From: Gammaproteobacteria bacterium
GTDB lineage: Bacteria > Pseudomonadota > Gammaproteobacteria > Pseudomonadales > Pseudohongiellaceae
Direction: 5' to 3'
NCBI GenBank assembly: GCA_029245395.1
Contig: JAQWPL010000006.1
Coordinates: forward strand, 31,205 to 95,204
Length of the DNA: 64,000 nucleotides
A program made the translations under genes and the position numbers. The notes below the pieces were generated by a model. The model saw only the letters and a list, made by a program, of their open reading frames with translations, had not been told where the DNA came from and searched no databases. Shown one piece after another: positions 34,078-43,528 of this stretch; the stretch's first letter is position 1, and each line of letters starts with the position of its first letter.

Positions 34078-35148
34078 ATGTTTAAGAAAGCAATGATCCT
34101 GAGTACGGCCCTCTCTGTATTGTGCTATTTGGCCCCCGCTTTTGCCCAGGTTGCCGAACAGGGTCCGGACATGCCTGAACCCACAGAAGAAAGAGTACAA
34201 CAAATTCTTACCGATCTTAGAGAAGACTCTTTGATGCGTTTTCAACCTGAATACGCGCCTGAATATATCGCCGCCAATCTGGCCGCACATATTGCGGATG
34301 AAGACCGTATTTTTGGTGTGGAAGTGAATGGGGTGGCAAAAGCCTATCCGCGTGAATATGTGGCATGGCATCATATCGTTCAAGATGATTTTGGAGGCAC
34401 TCCGGTACTGGCTAGCTGGTGCGCCTTGTGTGGTTCCGGTGCCGCCTATATTAATCATCTCAAAGATGCCAACGGTGCGCCGAGGCATTTCGAAATGGTG
34501 GGCAGTTCCGGTAACAATGTGCAGTTTGGTTTTCGAGACTCTGGCGATTCCATGCAACAGGCAATGGGAGAATTTTTCCAGGGTCCTTTGAAAGGTGTGA
34601 AGCTGGAAAGAGCCTACACACTGCATGCTACCTGGGGAGAATGGAAAGAAAAATTTCCTGACAGTGAACTGATGTTACCTGAGTCTGGACGCCAGGAAGC
34701 CTATGATCATTACAAACCCATGGTCCCCGTCGCTTTTAATCGTTTTCGAGGTGCACTGACTGAAGACAAGCGCAGGCCGACTCATGATTTAGTAGTTGGC
34801 CTGGATATCGGCGGAGGCTACAAGGCCTATCCGCTGGCTGAACTGGAAAAGCAGACGCTGGTTAATGACAAAGTAGGATCGGCGCCAGTGTTGATGACCT
34901 ATGTGCCAGACACTGATACCGCTATGGCTTTTTTAAGGATAGTAGATTGCAAGGTGCTGTCTTTCAATGAAGGTGTCATGGGGAAAATTATGGATGCGCA
35001 GACTTCTTCGACCTGGAACGTTATGGGTGAAGCTGTAGCAGGACCGATGAAAGGTACCAAGTTGGATTTGTTGCCACCGTTGCCGTCTTTCTGGTTCTCC
35101 TGGGCGCAGTTTTATCCGGAAACGGAAGTATTTACAGCAGCACATTAA
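34078..35148 (+). CDS. DUF3179 domain secreted protein
   Basis: 356 residues with a signal peptide (ILSTALSVLCYLAPAFAQ). The DUF3179 core is recognisable from FGVEVNGVAKAYPREYVAWHH, VLASWCALCGSGAAY with two close Cys (WCALCGS), EMVGSSGNNVQFGF, and SSTWNVMGEAVAGPMKGTKL. Function of DUF3179 is not established; the conserved CxxC suggests a metal or redox site in the periplasm. The ATG has GAGGAGG upstream. The next gene begins 27 bases later in the same reading frame. Confidence 0.85.
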   Translation: MFKKAMILSTALSVLCYLAPAFAQVAEQGPDMPEPTEERVQQILTDLREDSLMRFQPEYAPEYIAANLAAHIADEDRIFGVEVNGVAKAYPREYVAWHHIVQDDFGGTPVLASWCALCGSGAAYINHLKDANGAPRHFEMVGSSGNNVQFGFRDSGDSMQQAMGEFFQGPLKGVKLERAYTLHATWGEWKEKFPDSELMLPESGRQEAYDHYKPMVPVAFNRFRGALTEDKRRPTHDLVVGLDIGGGYKAYPLAELEKQTLVNDKVGSAPVLMTYVPDTDTAMAFLRIVDCKVLSFNEGVMGKIMDAQTSSTWNVMGEAVAGPMKGTKLDLLPPLPSFWFSWAQFYPETEVFTAAH

Positions 35149-35175
35149 CACTCATTATCACGCGTTATTTTAACT

Positions 35176-36651
35176 ATGGCTCAAGATGACACTGTAGTCA
35201 TAGCTGAACGTATTAATAGTTACCTGACTGCCAGCACGGCAAACGGCTTCTCGGGAGCCGTGCTGGTTGCCAGAGATGATCAGATTCTCCTGTCCAGTGG
35301 TTATGGTCTCGGCGACAGGGGAAAATCCAGTCCAATAATCCCTTCAACTATTTTCAATATCGGTGCAGTTACTCAGCTCTTTACTGCAGCGGCCGTAATG
35401 AAACTGGTGGAAGAGGGCAAACTAAAAACCAGTGATACGCTGGATCAGTTCTTTCCTTTAGTACCCGACAACAAGCGCGATATCACTGTTCATCAGCTTC
35501 TCACTCATACGGCGGGTCTTTCTCCAAGAGCGGGAGGGTATCGTTACGATTTCGCCACCAGGGATCGGTTTGTGGACGAATTTTTTTACTACAGGTTGTC
35601 TGGAGCACAAGGAGAGGCAGCTGGTGCCGGATTCCTACTGTTGGCGGCAATTGTAGAGCTTGTTTCCACTATGTCTTTTGAGGAATATCTGCGTTCCAGA
35701 TTGTTGAATCCTGCAGGGATGGCAGATACTGGTTACGTTTTACGGGACTGGGATCCGGATCGGTTTGCGCATGCTTATTACTATGATCTCTTAACCCGTG
35801 ACTGGGTTGACTGGGGTACTACCCTGGAGCAGTTTTCTGGTAACCGTGTTTCCTGGTATGGCATGGGTCGGGGGGATATGCAGTCCACTATCGAGGATCT
35901 TTATACCTGGCATAAAGCTCTGCAATCGGGTGCGCTTTTTGATCCTTCACTACAAGCTTTAATGGAATCTCCTCATAGTATCGAGGATAGTACAGGAGAC
36001 AGTTCAGAAGACAGCACGGAAGATAGTAACCGAGCTCACGGCTATGGTTGGCGGATTGAGGAAACGGGGCGCGGCACGACTATGCTGAGTCACCGTGGTT
36101 CCAACGGCTATTATTTTGCCGACTTGCTGCGCTTTCCGGAAGAAAATGCAGTGGTCATCCACTTCAGCAATGTGCTTCGGGATGCAGGTGTGGCTGAAAA
36201 TATCGCAGGACTGTTGTTCGATCCTGCATTTAAACCATCACAGTATCCCCGTGAAAAATACGAGCTGATTATTGAATACATTGAGAATCATTCGCCGAGT
36301 GAAGCCGCAGGCCTACCTGCCTTTTACGAAAGTGTGCAGCAGAGCCAACTGGACGATCCCAGTATCCTCCACCCCATCGGATTGCAGCTCATGAACGGCG
36401 GCGACAACGAGTGGGCATTGGCCATTTTGGCTCTGAATGTTAATTTGTTCCCGCAAGAAGGTAATTTCTGGGATAGCCTTGGGGATGCCTACATGGCCAA
36501 TGATCAGGATAGCCTCGCTGCAGCGAGTTACAAGGAGTCTCTCAGGTTAGCCACTGACCGGTGTTTTTGGTGCAGCAATGCCCAGAGCATGCTGAAAAAG
36601 CTGGGCCTTGATGAGGGAGAAATTCGGGCTCTACGAGGCCTTATCCTGTAA
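35176..36651 (+). CDS. beta-lactamase-fold protein lacking catalytic residues
   Basis: 491 residues. The fold of serine beta-lactamase/class C-type hydrolases is clear: FSGAVLVARDDQILLSSGYG, TLDQFFPLVPDNKRDITVHQLLTHTAGLSP, and LSHRGSNGYYFADL near the KTG/HxG position. The SxxK motif reads AVTQ (in NIGAVTQLFTAAAVM) and the YxN motif is missing (GEAAGAGFLLLAAIVE). The serine and lysine that attack the substrate are thus absent, so this is probably a pseudoenzyme. No signal peptide is visible and there is no clear ribosome site. A TPR-like tail follows (ALAILALNVNLFPQEGNFW, LGDAYMANDQDSLAAASYKE). Confidence 0.78.
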   Translation: MAQDDTVVIAERINSYLTASTANGFSGAVLVARDDQILLSSGYGLGDRGKSSPIIPSTIFNIGAVTQLFTAAAVMKLVEEGKLKTSDTLDQFFPLVPDNKRDITVHQLLTHTAGLSPRAGGYRYDFATRDRFVDEFFYYRLSGAQGEAAGAGFLLLAAIVELVSTMSFEEYLRSRLLNPAGMADTGYVLRDWDPDRFAHAYYYDLLTRDWVDWGTTLEQFSGNRVSWYGMGRGDMQSTIEDLYTWHKALQSGALFDPSLQALMESPHSIEDSTGDSSEDSTEDSNRAHGYGWRIEETGRGTTMLSHRGSNGYYFADLLRFPEENAVVIHFSNVLRDAGVAENIAGLLFDPAFKPSQYPREKYELIIEYIENHSPSEAAGLPAFYESVQQSQLDDPSILHPIGLQLMNGGDNEWALAILALNVNLFPQEGNFWDSLGDAYMANDQDSLAAASYKESLRLATDRCFWCSNAQSMLKKLGLDEGEIRALRGLIL

Positions 36652-36663
36652 CCCTGACTAACT

Positions 36664-36716
36664 AAAAAAGGGGACAGATTTATTTAAAAAAAGAAAATAA
36701 ATCTGTCCCCTTTTTT
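36664..36716. terminator. perfect GGGGACAGATTTATTT palindrome between convergent genes
   Basis: AAAAAAGGGGACAGATTTATTT (arm 36664-36685) and its exact complement at 36695-36716 form a 22-bp stem with a 9-base loop. It stands between two convergent genes and ends in a T-run on both strands. It is a strong bidirectional terminator candidate and the best-preserved member of the GGGGAC repeat family in this window. Confidence 0.8.
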
Positions 36717-36721
36717 CTTTT

Positions 36722-37912
36722 TTAACGCTTATCAACCACTACGCGGCCTTCCTTGACCACTACTTTTGTTTTCAGCAGATTCCAATACCCTTCCAAAGGA
36801 TCGTCGTCCAGCAGGACGATGTCGCCCAGCTTACCAGGTGCCAGTTCTCCCAGATCATCAGCCATGTTGATATAGGCCGCTGTATTCGGCCCCATCAGTG
36901 TGACCAGATCAATAGGAGAAAACATCACGTTCAGGACTTTCAGTTCATGGGCAAGTCCTGCCAAGGCATCAAAGGAAGTGTCAGTGCAGTAAGCTACGAT
37001 TACTCCTGCATCCCACATGGTGCGTAAATTCACCTGCACATGACCCATTTCCTGACCCAGGAATAGCTCCGGCACGCGAGTAGTCTGGGGAATGGAATCC
37101 GGATACACATCTCCATTGCGGAAAGTGGGGATATTGTCATTATTAAAGACATTGAAAACAGGAGCACCGAATCCAGCAAGACTCAGCACCATGACACCGG
37201 CTTCTGCAATTTCCCGCGCTTCATCACGGGTCAGAAAATTTTTGTTGGTGGTATGCACCAGATGTTTTACCCCGGCACGCGTGGCGGCCATAGTCGCCTG
37301 GGCACTGACTGAATGAATTTGCACAGTAATACCCACTTTGGCAGACTCATCCACGATGGCCCTAAGAGTGTCCATTTCTTTCTGATACGGACCAGGGAAT
37401 GAAGTCAGGGCCATTTCGCCAGTGAATTTGATGCCCAGATCAGCCAGTTCCCGCACCTGGGCGCGGGCGTCTTCCGGAGACTGGTTCAGACTGGTCCGGC
37501 CAGAGGGAATAATACGCGGGCCATTGATCAGGCCCTGTTCGATATGTTCTCTGAGGGTGATATTGCCTTCGGCAGGACCGCCGCCGCTAAGAATGGTGGT
37601 GTAACCAGCTTCCAGCAATGCCTGCATTTTTTCAGCTTCATCAGGCCCGGTGTTGATGTGCCTGTGCGCATCTATAAAACCAGGAATGGCGGTCATGCCC
37701 TGTGCATCGATGGTATTGCCAACCGGATTCCTGGGTGCGCCAGCAGCGACATAGGTTATTCGTCCATCATTAACCACGATGGAACCGTTCTCAATCACTT
37801 CGCCATCGGTGGCGATGATGCGAGCATTGGTGATGGTCAGATCCTGTGCGGATACTGCAAACGCCTGCAAAAGCAGGGTGCACAGAAACAACGTCAACGT
37901 TGATAATTTCAT
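36722..37912 (-). CDS. secreted amidohydrolase
   Basis: 396 residues, signal peptide (LTLFLCTLLLQAFAVSAQ). The barrel has DAHRHIN (HxH ligands), FTGEMAL at the strand where other members have a Lys, VQIHSVS, LVHTTN and AYCTDTSFDALAG with the final Asp, ending with a composite domain (LGELAPGKLGDIVLLDDDPLE). It would hydrolyse an amide or cyclic amide in the periplasm. It lies 26 bases after the molybdenum hydroxylase large subunit on the same strand, so the three genes form an operon. Hydroxylation of a nitrogen heterocycle followed by ring opening is one attractive reading, but it is inference. Confidence 0.85.
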   Translation of the reverse strand: MKLSTLTLFLCTLLLQAFAVSAQDLTITNARIIATDGEVIENGSIVVNDGRITYVAAGAPRNPVGNTIDAQGMTAIPGFIDAHRHINTGPDEAEKMQALLEAGYTTILSGGGPAEGNITLREHIEQGLINGPRIIPSGRTSLNQSPEDARAQVRELADLGIKFTGEMALTSFPGPYQKEMDTLRAIVDESAKVGITVQIHSVSAQATMAATRAGVKHLVHTTNKNFLTRDEAREIAEAGVMVLSLAGFGAPVFNVFNNDNIPTFRNGDVYPDSIPQTTRVPELFLGQEMGHVQVNLRTMWDAGVIVAYCTDTSFDALAGLAHELKVLNVMFSPIDLVTLMGPNTAAYINMADDLGELAPGKLGDIVLLDDDPLEGYWNLLKTKVVVKEGRVVVDKR

Positions 37913-37938
37913 GATAGTTTCATTTGCAATGTGTCAGA

Positions 37939-40098
37939 TCAGGCCAGAGTAAAACCGTGATGCTTCAGTGGCAGTGATCTTACTCTTGTACCTGTTGCTG
38001 CGTAAATAGCGTTGCAGAATGCCGGCAGGATTGGTGCCTGACCCGGTTCGCCAACGCCACCCCAGAATCCGCCAGTGGCTTCCAGAACAGTATCAATAAC
38101 CGGCATTTCAGACATACGCAGAAGCCGGTAATTATGAAAATTACTTTCCTGGACCTTCCCCTGTTCGATGTTTATTTCACCCCACATAGCCGCGCTGATT
38201 GCCCATACTGTGGCGCCTTCTAACTGCGCGGTAACGTTGTCCGGGTTTACCATGTGGCCGGTATTGATGCCTTGCACGATGCGGTGAATATTGATTACAC
38301 CGGCGTCATTGACTGACAGCTCAACGGCGGCTGCCGTATAACTGCCATAAGGTTCGGTTGTCGCGATGCCGCGGTAGATGCCAGCCGCTGGTGTTTCATC
38401 CCAGCCAATTTCATCAGCTACTTTTTCCAGAATATGGCGCGACAGTTCGTCTTCTTCCATGTGCTTCAGGCGGAAGTGATAGGGATCTTCCCCGGCAGCC
38501 ACGGCCAACTCATCGATGAACTGCTCCCTGGCAAAAGGAGTTTGTGACCAACCCACGGTGCGCCAGAAACCAAGTGGCACATGTGTTGGGGTTAATTTGA
38601 AATCCTGGAACTGATCGGGAATGTTATAGGGCAGTTCAGTAAATCCTTCCACCGCTGTGAAATCCACCCCGCCGCGCAGAGGCGCACCGCGCATTTGGTT
38701 AAGAATGGAGCCACTGGCAATACGTGCTTTCCAGCCAGAGATATAGCCATCAGTATCGAGCCCGCCCTTTAGCCGGTACATGGCTAGCGGTCGGTAAAAA
38801 TCGTGTTGGGTATCTTCTTCACGGTTCCATAACATTTTTACTGGAATGCCATCAGGCAGTTCGGCTGCAATCAGTGCGGCTGCCCGAGCGTAATCGCTGG
38901 AGCCACCACGGCGGCCAAAACCGCCACCGGCCTGAACCCGATGCGCATAAACATTTTCCGCTTCGACGTCCAGGGCATTGACCATCTCAGTGACCAGACC
39001 TTCCGGAGATTGGGTGGATGCCCAGATATCCACACGCTCACCTGTAATGCGTACTGTCGCGCCCATGGGTTCCATGGGTGAATGACTCAGAAAGGGGGTG
39101 AAATAATCGGCTTCCAGAACCTGCTCAGCATTGGCCAGGGCCTGGTCGGCATCACCGGCGTTGTTGGGCATTGGCGCGGCATCGGATGCTGCCAGGCTGG
39201 CTTTAAATGTTTCCAGGATAGTCTCGCTGCTGACATTACCGTTACCGTTGGTGTCCCAGTTCACTTCGACTTCTTGCAAGGCCTTGTTGGCACGCCACCA
39301 GTTGTCAGCAACCACGACAACCGAGTTGCCATCGATGGCAACCACATCCATCACGCCTTTACGTGTTCTGGCTTTAGTGGCATCAAAGGAACTAACAGTG
39401 CCACCAAATACGGGGCAGGTGGCCATAGCGGCATACACCATGCCGGGTAATTCAACGTCAACACCATAAACCTGGGAGCCATCAACAGAAGGCGGGATAT
39501 CCACGCGCGCAGGTGACTGGCCAATGATGTGCCAGTCTGCAGGGTCTTTCAGAGTGACCGTTTCTGGCACTGGTTGTGAGGCAGCAGCGGCAGCCAGTGC
39601 ACCAAAGCCACTTTCACGGCCGCTTGCGGCATGACTGATTACACCATTGCTGACATTGATTTCACTTTGTGGAACACCCCATTCGCTGGCTGCAGCTGCA
39701 ACCAACATGGTGCGGGCGGAAGCTCCGGCATTGCGCAAATATTCCTGGGAGTTGCGGATAGTCTGGCTACCTACTGTAACCATGGCACCCCAGGCGCGAT
39801 CCATACGGATATGTTCATTAACATCGACATATTCAATTTTAACCTGATCCCAGCTGGCATCGAGCTCGTCTGCCACCATTTGGGGGGCGGAGGTCATACT
39901 GCCCTGGCCCATTTCACAACGAGCGTACTTGATGGTTACTGTGTCATCGGGGCTGATTTGCACCCAAATATTGACGTCGCTGCCTGCGACTACATCCTGA
40001 GCCTTGCTGGGCATTTGCAGACCTAGCGCAAAACCGCCACTGACGGCAGCGCTGGTGAGCATGAACTTGCGGCGGGAAGGATTGAATTGGGTATTCAT
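37939..40098 (-). CDS. iorB: molybdopterin-binding subunit of isoquinoline-1-oxidoreductase-type hydroxylase
   Basis: 719 residues. A twin-arginine signal (SRRKFMLTSAAVSGGFALG) directs folded export. The xanthine dehydrogenase-type Moco fold is then seen: KYARCEMGQGSMTSAPQMVADELDASWDQV, GGGFGRRGGSSDYARAA, LWNREEDTQHDFYRP, and GGFWGGVGEPGQAPILPAF with the catalytic Glu near the end. Export by Tat and the direct pairing with a 2Fe-2S subunit gene fit the IorAB family, which hydroxylates N-heterocycles or aldehydes and passes electrons to a cytochrome. No dedicated cytochrome gene is adjacent. ATG 40098 has a GGAG site. Moco biosynthesis gene moeA lies 11 kb away. Confidence 0.88.
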   Translation of the reverse strand: MNTQFNPSRRKFMLTSAAVSGGFALGLQMPSKAQDVVAGSDVNIWVQISPDDTVTIKYARCEMGQGSMTSAPQMVADELDASWDQVKIEYVDVNEHIRMDRAWGAMVTVGSQTIRNSQEYLRNAGASARTMLVAAAASEWGVPQSEINVSNGVISHAASGRESGFGALAAAAASQPVPETVTLKDPADWHIIGQSPARVDIPPSVDGSQVYGVDVELPGMVYAAMATCPVFGGTVSSFDATKARTRKGVMDVVAIDGNSVVVVADNWWRANKALQEVEVNWDTNGNGNVSSETILETFKASLAASDAAPMPNNAGDADQALANAEQVLEADYFTPFLSHSPMEPMGATVRITGERVDIWASTQSPEGLVTEMVNALDVEAENVYAHRVQAGGGFGRRGGSSDYARAAALIAAELPDGIPVKMLWNREEDTQHDFYRPLAMYRLKGGLDTDGYISGWKARIASGSILNQMRGAPLRGGVDFTAVEGFTELPYNIPDQFQDFKLTPTHVPLGFWRTVGWSQTPFAREQFIDELAVAAGEDPYHFRLKHMEEDELSRHILEKVADEIGWDETPAAGIYRGIATTEPYGSYTAAAVELSVNDAGVINIHRIVQGINTGHMVNPDNVTAQLEGATVWAISAAMWGEINIEQGKVQESNFHNYRLLRMSEMPVIDTVLEATGGFWGGVGEPGQAPILPAFCNAIYAATGTRVRSLPLKHHGFTLA

Positions 40099-40108
40099 GA
40101 TTATCTCC

Positions 40109-40582
40109 TTACGCCTCGTAAGCTAGTGTGTTTTCGGCATTGTTGCCGGCAACATCATGAATGGCATCGCGTATGCGCTTGTAAGTACCGCAGCGACAGA
40201 TATTGGTCATGGCCGCGTTGATATCGGCATCTGTGGGCTGGGGTTTTTTGTTTAGCAGTGACACCGCAGCCATGATCTGTCCGGACTGACAGTAACCGCA
40301 CTGTGGCACCTGATGTTTGATCCAGGCCTGTTGCACCGGATGGTCTGAGTTTTCAGTAAGTCCTTCAATAGTGGTGATGCTTTTACCTGCCGCAGCCGAG
40401 ACTGGAAAAGAGCATGAGCGGATGGGCTCGCCATCAAGATGAACGGTACAGGCACCGCACTGGGCGATACCGCAGGCAAACTTTGTGCCCTTGAGATTGA
40501 GCATATCCCGGAGTACCCATAAAAGTGGCATTTCCGGCTCTACATCGACTTCGTGAAGTTGGTTGTTAACGCGCAGTTCCAT
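40109..40582 (-). CDS. iorA: 2Fe-2S subunit of isoquinoline-1-oxidoreductase-type hydroxylase
   Basis: 157 residues with the two-domain ferredoxin of molybdenum hydroxylases. The plant-type cluster is bound by [17 protein letters not shown] and a later Cys (RSCSF). The second cluster is bound by [13 protein letters not shown] and [15 protein letters not shown]. It relays electrons from the Moco subunit. Length equals the known small subunit. The gene ends ten bases before iorB and is the first of the operon. It has no signal of its own, so it would be carried to the periplasm with IorB (hitch-hiker export), as known for the family. Confidence 0.9.
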   Translation of the reverse strand: MELRVNNQLHEVDVEPEMPLLWVLRDMLNLKGTKFACGIAQCGACTVHLDGEPIRSCSFPVSAAAGKSITTIEGLTENSDHPVQQAWIKHQVPQCGYCQSGQIMAAVSLLNKKPQPTDADINAAMTNICRCGTYKRIRDAIHDVAGNNAENTLAYEA

Positions 40583-40728
40583 CGTTTATTTCCCCCGCAG
40601 AAAAGTTTTGCCTGCCAGGTCATAAACCATGGAAAAAGGCGTCAGGTGCATGTGCTACACATTACCTGATACAGAAGAGTAAATGAAGCAGGTGGCTGCT
40701 TCATACCATCCTGTCTCAACACCCTGGT

Positions 40729-41664
40729 TCAGGCTTGTTTTTGTCTGCCCCGGCCGTGCCGCAGTATGTACAAACCACAGAAGATGATGATGGCAATGCC
40801 AATCCAGGTGATGGCATCGGGCAGCTCGCCCCAGAAAATCAGCCCGATACTTACCGTCCAGAGCATGCGTGAATAATCAAAAGGCGTTACTCGGGCAGGG
40901 CTGGCGCAATGCACGGCTTTGGTAATTGAGAGCAGGGCAATGGTGGCAAAAAAAGCCACTCCAAATAGAGCTGCCAGGGATAAAAGGTCAGGAGTTACCC
41001 AGTCGCGCCAGGCGAAATAACCACCCAGGATGATCGTTGCCGGATAAATGTAGAAATTCAGGGTCAGTGGCGATTCGGTTTTAATCAGAGCTCTGGCTGT
41101 GATACTCAGGTAGGCAGAGGACAGGGCAAAGCCCAGCATGACCAGGTGGGCAAAGTGGAAATGATCAGGGGTTGGTCTGACAACCACCATGACCCCAAGG
41201 AAACCCAGCAGGATGGCGATAAACATGCCCCGGCTCATAGGCTCTTTTTGAATGACCGTACTGTAAACAGCAACGATTAAAGGTGTAGCAAAGACCACTG
41301 CAGTAACTTCGGCCAGGGGAATGAATTTCAGGCCGGTCATCATGCTACCTGTCATTATTATCCCCACAAAGGATCGAGCGAGGTGGGCACTTTTACGGGT
41401 GGTTTTGAAATCAGACAACCTGCCCTGGAATACAATGACACAAGCGATAAGTGCCAAGCCAAAAAAACACCGCAGCCATACGACCTGGGTTAAGGGATAA
41501 CTCTGGGTGACAAGTTTGCCAAGAGCATCTGCAATGGCAAACAGCATGGACCCCAGCATCATAAACATAACGCCCTTGCCGAAGTGTTCTGTATGACTAT
41601 GGTCGGGTTTTGTTTCCGATAACCGGTTGGCTGGCGTGGGTGCGTCAGCCTCAATGTCTGGCAT
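40729..41664 (-). CDS. DMT superfamily transporter (EamA family)
   Basis: 311 residues with ten hydrophobic segments arranged as two EamA repeats of five. The first repeat starts at GKGVMFMMLGSMLFAIADALGKLV and the second at LVMLGFALSSAYLSITARAL. A hydrophilic N-terminus of about 30 residues (ADAPTPANRLSETKPDHSH) is cytoplasmic. EamA proteins export metabolites such as amino acids or other small molecules in the inner membrane; the substrate is unknown. It stands alone between the iorAB operon and a small secreted protein gene. Confidence 0.85.
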   Translation of the reverse strand: MPDIEADAPTPANRLSETKPDHSHTEHFGKGVMFMMLGSMLFAIADALGKLVTQSYPLTQVVWLRCFFGLALIACVIVFQGRLSDFKTTRKSAHLARSFVGIIMTGSMMTGLKFIPLAEVTAVVFATPLIVAVYSTVIQKEPMSRGMFIAILLGFLGVMVVVRPTPDHFHFAHLVMLGFALSSAYLSITARALIKTESPLTLNFYIYPATIILGGYFAWRDWVTPDLLSLAALFGVAFFATIALLSITKAVHCASPARVTPFDYSRMLWTVSIGLIFWGELPDAITWIGIAIIIFCGLYILRHGRGRQKQA

Positions 41665-41753
41665 AAATTCTGGTGCCTTTTATGTAGTGTGAGAAATGTG
41701 AAAAGATGAAAGAAATACGCTTGTATGCACGCTATTTACCAACTACATGCTAT

Positions 41754-42251
41754 CTACAAAACGACAGTCTCCAGATTATTTTCTTCCTTGATCAGCCAAA
41801 ATCCATTGGAGCCCTGGAATACCAATTCTTTGTATGTCTGATCTGAATAGTCAGGACGTTCATAAATGAGTGAGAACCGTACAGTGGCCTCATTATCGCT
41901 TAATGCAATCAATTCAAAATCAATTAGCCTGAGACTAATAAATTCCGGCAGGATCAGTCGGGTGCGGCGATTTTCTACCCATTGGTCCCTGGAATCAAAA
42001 TCAGGTGGTTTGTAGTAAATCACATAATGGGTAATGTAGAGATCAGGAAGTTGTGACTGCCAGGCACCTGCCCAGGAAGATATTGCTTCCATTAACTGAT
42101 TGGTGGAGATTTCCTCATAGGTAAGGGGAGTCTCTGACTCTTCAGGTTGAGCCGTTGCATATTGGATACTGACCAGCATAGAGATAAAAATAGTGATCAG
42201 GGTTTTGTTAAAAAAAGAATGGCCCATAAAATTAGAGAATTTTCTTTTCAT
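41754..42251 (-). CDS. secreted protein of unknown function
   Basis: 165 residues with a signal peptide (TLITIFISMLVSIQYATAQ). The mature part has ISSWAGAWQSQLPDLYITHY, FDSRDQWVENRRTRL, and LVFQGSNGFWLIKEE at the end, a pattern like small NTF2/SnoaL-type proteins (a Trp-rich helix, then strands ending FWLIKEE). I cannot name the family with confidence. It stops with TAG. It lies 29 bases after the MFS transporter gene, same strand, so it may be part of that operon. Confidence 0.68.
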   Translation of the reverse strand: MKRKFSNFMGHSFFNKTLITIFISMLVSIQYATAQPEESETPLTYEEISTNQLMEAISSWAGAWQSQLPDLYITHYVIYYKPPDFDSRDQWVENRRTRLILPEFISLRLIDFELIALSDNEATVRFSLIYERPDYSDQTYKELVFQGSNGFWLIKEENNLETVVL

Positions 42252-42280
42252 GAGTATTTTTCTGGATTTGCTGGCCCCTG

Positions 42281-43504
42281 CTAGTCTTGATTGCCCGCCT
42301 TAAAACGGTAGGCAGGCAAAAAGGCGTTCAGCACAACGCAGCTGAGCAAGATGCCTGCTGCAATGAATAGCCCGATGTCGTAATCACCAAAAACCTGGCG
42401 ACTTGACGACAGCCCCAGGATGCCCAGTCCGGAGCCCAGGTAAAACACACCGAAAATGACACCATACAGGCGGCCGTAGGCCACGTTGCCAAAGTAGCGC
42501 TTGATAAGAAAAGCCAGTACATCAAATTCCGCTCCCAACAAAAAGCCCAGCAGCATGGCGCTCACGATACCTGCCTGGGGATATACCGCATACAGGATGC
42601 AGGCCAGTGCGCCGCCAATGGATACAACCTGCATGACACGTGGTGCAAACACATGGTCAATAATGAAACCAATAAAGACCCTGGCAAAGAGCAGGGAAAA
42701 TCCGAACAGGGCCTGCACAAAAGAGGCTTCAGTCTGTGTCCAGCCAGCTTCAATCAGGAGAGGAACCTGCTGAGTTACCAGGGAGGTAGCTGTTAGGCCC
42801 AGTAAAAAGAAGGCAACGCACAAGAGGATAAAAACAGGTTCACGCGTTGCCGTTTTGAATGGCGTGCCCAGCCCAGCCGGGTTTGCCCGGTGTTCGTCAC
42901 TGGCAAGAGGTTCCTTGATCGTAAAATAAGTGACTGGCCAGGTAATAAACAAGACGATGGCGGCGAGCCCCAGAAAGGCTGTGCGCCAGTCGTATACAGC
43001 CATGATGGCTGCAATAATCAATGGCACAACTGTGCTGCCAACACCGATGCCGGCATTTGCACACCCTAATGCGAAACCGAGCTTCTTCTCGAACCATTGG
43101 CTGACGGCCTGCAAATAACCCAGCGGCCAAAGTCCGATACTTAATAAAGGAATCAACACCCAGATGGTGTAGTACACCGGCAGACTGTCTGGCAGAAAAT
43201 ACAGAGATGCCAGGCCAAGGGAAAACAGAGGAATGGAGGTGAGGATTACCTTGCGCGGGCCGAACCGGTCAACCAGCAATCCCTGTAACGGAGATACCAG
43301 CACCACCATGTAGGAGACAATGGTGGCGGCCATTGATACCTGTACGCGGGACCAGCCGAATTCCTGTTCGATGGGTGGAATGAACGGACTGATAGCCAGG
43401 ATGGCAATGACGCTGGGGCCGAAGGCAAGACCGACTACGGAGCCAAAAGTGGTTAGTACGCCTTCTTTGCGTAATTCAGATGACTCAGATGACATAATCT
43501 TCAT
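42281..43504 (-). CDS. MFS transporter
   Basis: 407 residues, twelve membrane segments. The signature of the major facilitator superfamily is seen between segments 2 and 3 (GLLVDRFGPRKVI) and its repeat in the second half (GFIIDHVFAPRVM). The N-terminus is short and the loop between halves (KEPLASDEHRANPAG) is cytoplasmic. By its pattern it is near monocarboxylate/oxalate-formate type porters of the family. Cargo is unknown. It ends in TAG, and the genes on both sides are spaced by fewer than 30 bases on the same strand. Confidence 0.87.
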   Translation of the reverse strand: MKIMSSESSELRKEGVLTTFGSVVGLAFGPSVIAILAISPFIPPIEQEFGWSRVQVSMAATIVSYMVVLVSPLQGLLVDRFGPRKVILTSIPLFSLGLASLYFLPDSLPVYYTIWVLIPLLSIGLWPLGYLQAVSQWFEKKLGFALGCANAGIGVGSTVVPLIIAAIMAVYDWRTAFLGLAAIVLFITWPVTYFTIKEPLASDEHRANPAGLGTPFKTATREPVFILLCVAFFLLGLTATSLVTQQVPLLIEAGWTQTEASFVQALFGFSLLFARVFIGFIIDHVFAPRVMQVVSIGGALACILYAVYPQAGIVSAMLLGFLLGAEFDVLAFLIKRYFGNVAYGRLYGVIFGVFYLGSGLGILGLSSSRQVFGDYDIGLFIAAGILLSCVVLNAFLPAYRFKAGNQD

Positions 43505-43528
43505 ACTCCGGTGTTTAATAGAATGAGG

